Assembly: GCA_021413405.1 (NCBI GenBank)
Contig: JAIOQL010000196.1
Coordinates: 1 to 5,847, forward strand
DNA length: 5,847 bases
DNA from: Leptospira sp.
Lineage (GTDB): Bacteria; Spirochaetota; Leptospiria; Leptospirales; Leptospiraceae
Direction: 5' to 3'
Shown: positions 5,536 to 5,847 of the stretch, in pieces
Layout of the letters: each line of letters starts with the position of its first letter
Position numbering within the stretch: position 1 is the stretch's first letter
Notes under the pieces: generated by a model
Told to the model about the DNA's origin: nothing
Databases searched by the model: none
What the model saw: the letters and a program-made list of their open reading frames with translations, nothing else
Program-made: the position numbers and the translations under genes

Positions 5536-5847
5536 CTGAGAAGCATTTTGAAATAAGCAATTCCTTCCTCCAAAGGGTCTGTACCTCTCCGGATTTTTAA
5601 CATCCCGGTGAGATCCAGGACAATCAGTCCATACATCCAGGCCCACATTGTTCTTGCTATTGCAGGATATTCCCCTTTTTCCTTTGATTGATCCTTTCTT
5701 ATGTAAGCAAAGCGGACGGTTTCGAGAAAAACTCTGTAACTCGTCGGTAGATGAGGAAGGGCTTTTCTATACATCTGACCATGAGACATGTTAAACATGA
5801 GTTTGTGCAGTTCTTTATTTTCTCTGGCAAAACTCCAATAAGTTCTT
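5517..5847 (-). CDS. TetR-family regulator, C-terminal part (runs off window)
   Basis: The visible 109 residues are the ligand-binding and dimerisation half of a TetR-like repressor; the DNA-binding helix-turn-helix would lie beyond the right edge. The frame is open to position 5847, so the Met at 5798 is internal, not the start. Family features are the YWSFARENKELHKLMF segment, typical of the C-terminal domain class with an F-(A)-x-E-N-P-E-L-Y pattern, and RTMWAWMYGLIVLDLTGML, which matches the W-x-x-x-H-G-x-x-x-L-E-x-x-G helix called WHG, with Tyr in place of the usual His. An ending such as DPLEEGIAYFKMLL is also typical. The ligand is unknown. Acyl-CoA-responsive TetR proteins exist, and fatty-acid genes lie 2.5 kb away, but there is no direct link. 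The gene ends in a terminator at 5504-5535. The family call is fairly confident from pattern memory. Confidence 0.7.
   Translation of the reverse strand, partial: RTYWSFARENKELHKLMFNMSHGQMYRKALPHLPTSYRVFLETVRFAYIRKDQSKEKGEYPAIARTMWAWMYGLIVLDLTGMLKIRRGTDPLEEGIAYFKMLLSFHRVI

Overview
The window looks like spirochaete chromosome, most likely Leptospiraceae or a close relative. I base this on the overall look of the long-chain acyl-CoA ligase, the FadI-like thiolase, a relaxed spirochaete-type lipobox and a SpoIIE-type PP2C phosphatase in moderately AT-rich DNA (about 40-45% GC by eye). This is family resemblance from memory, not a search. Almost everything is on the minus strand, so the map reads right to left. 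No tRNA, rRNA, CRISPR array, insertion sequence or phage gene is visible.

Right end (4175-5847): the C-terminal part of a TetR-family repressor enters from beyond the window and stops at 5517 inside a hairpin plus T-run terminator. Next comes a two-domain protein, an unrecognised helical N-terminal region joined to a SpoIIE/PP2C Ser/Thr phosphatase domain. It is split into two reading frames by an apparent one-base insertion near 4817-4820.

Middle (3139-4178): one gene of unknown function runs on the plus strand. Its stop overlaps the phosphatase stop in a shared CTAG. Its first codons coincide with a strong minus-strand intrinsic terminator (3691-3718). That terminator would insulate the next minus-strand gene, a lipoprotein thioredoxin of the TlpA/ResA type with an intact WCAPC site.

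Left end (1-2956): a complete FadI-like thiolase is followed after 106 bases by a long-chain acyl-CoA ligase (AMP-forming) that runs off the left edge. Together they suggest fatty-acid activation and beta-oxidation: the ligase makes acyl-CoA and the thiolase cleaves 3-ketoacyl-CoA. The ligase is broken by a frame change near 611-640, possibly with loss of about 45 residues.

The main points are the two interrupted genes in under 6 kb (decay or sequencing error), the orphan antisense gene between convergent signals, and several inverted repeats in or near regulatory positions. I see no clear new defence or mobile system.
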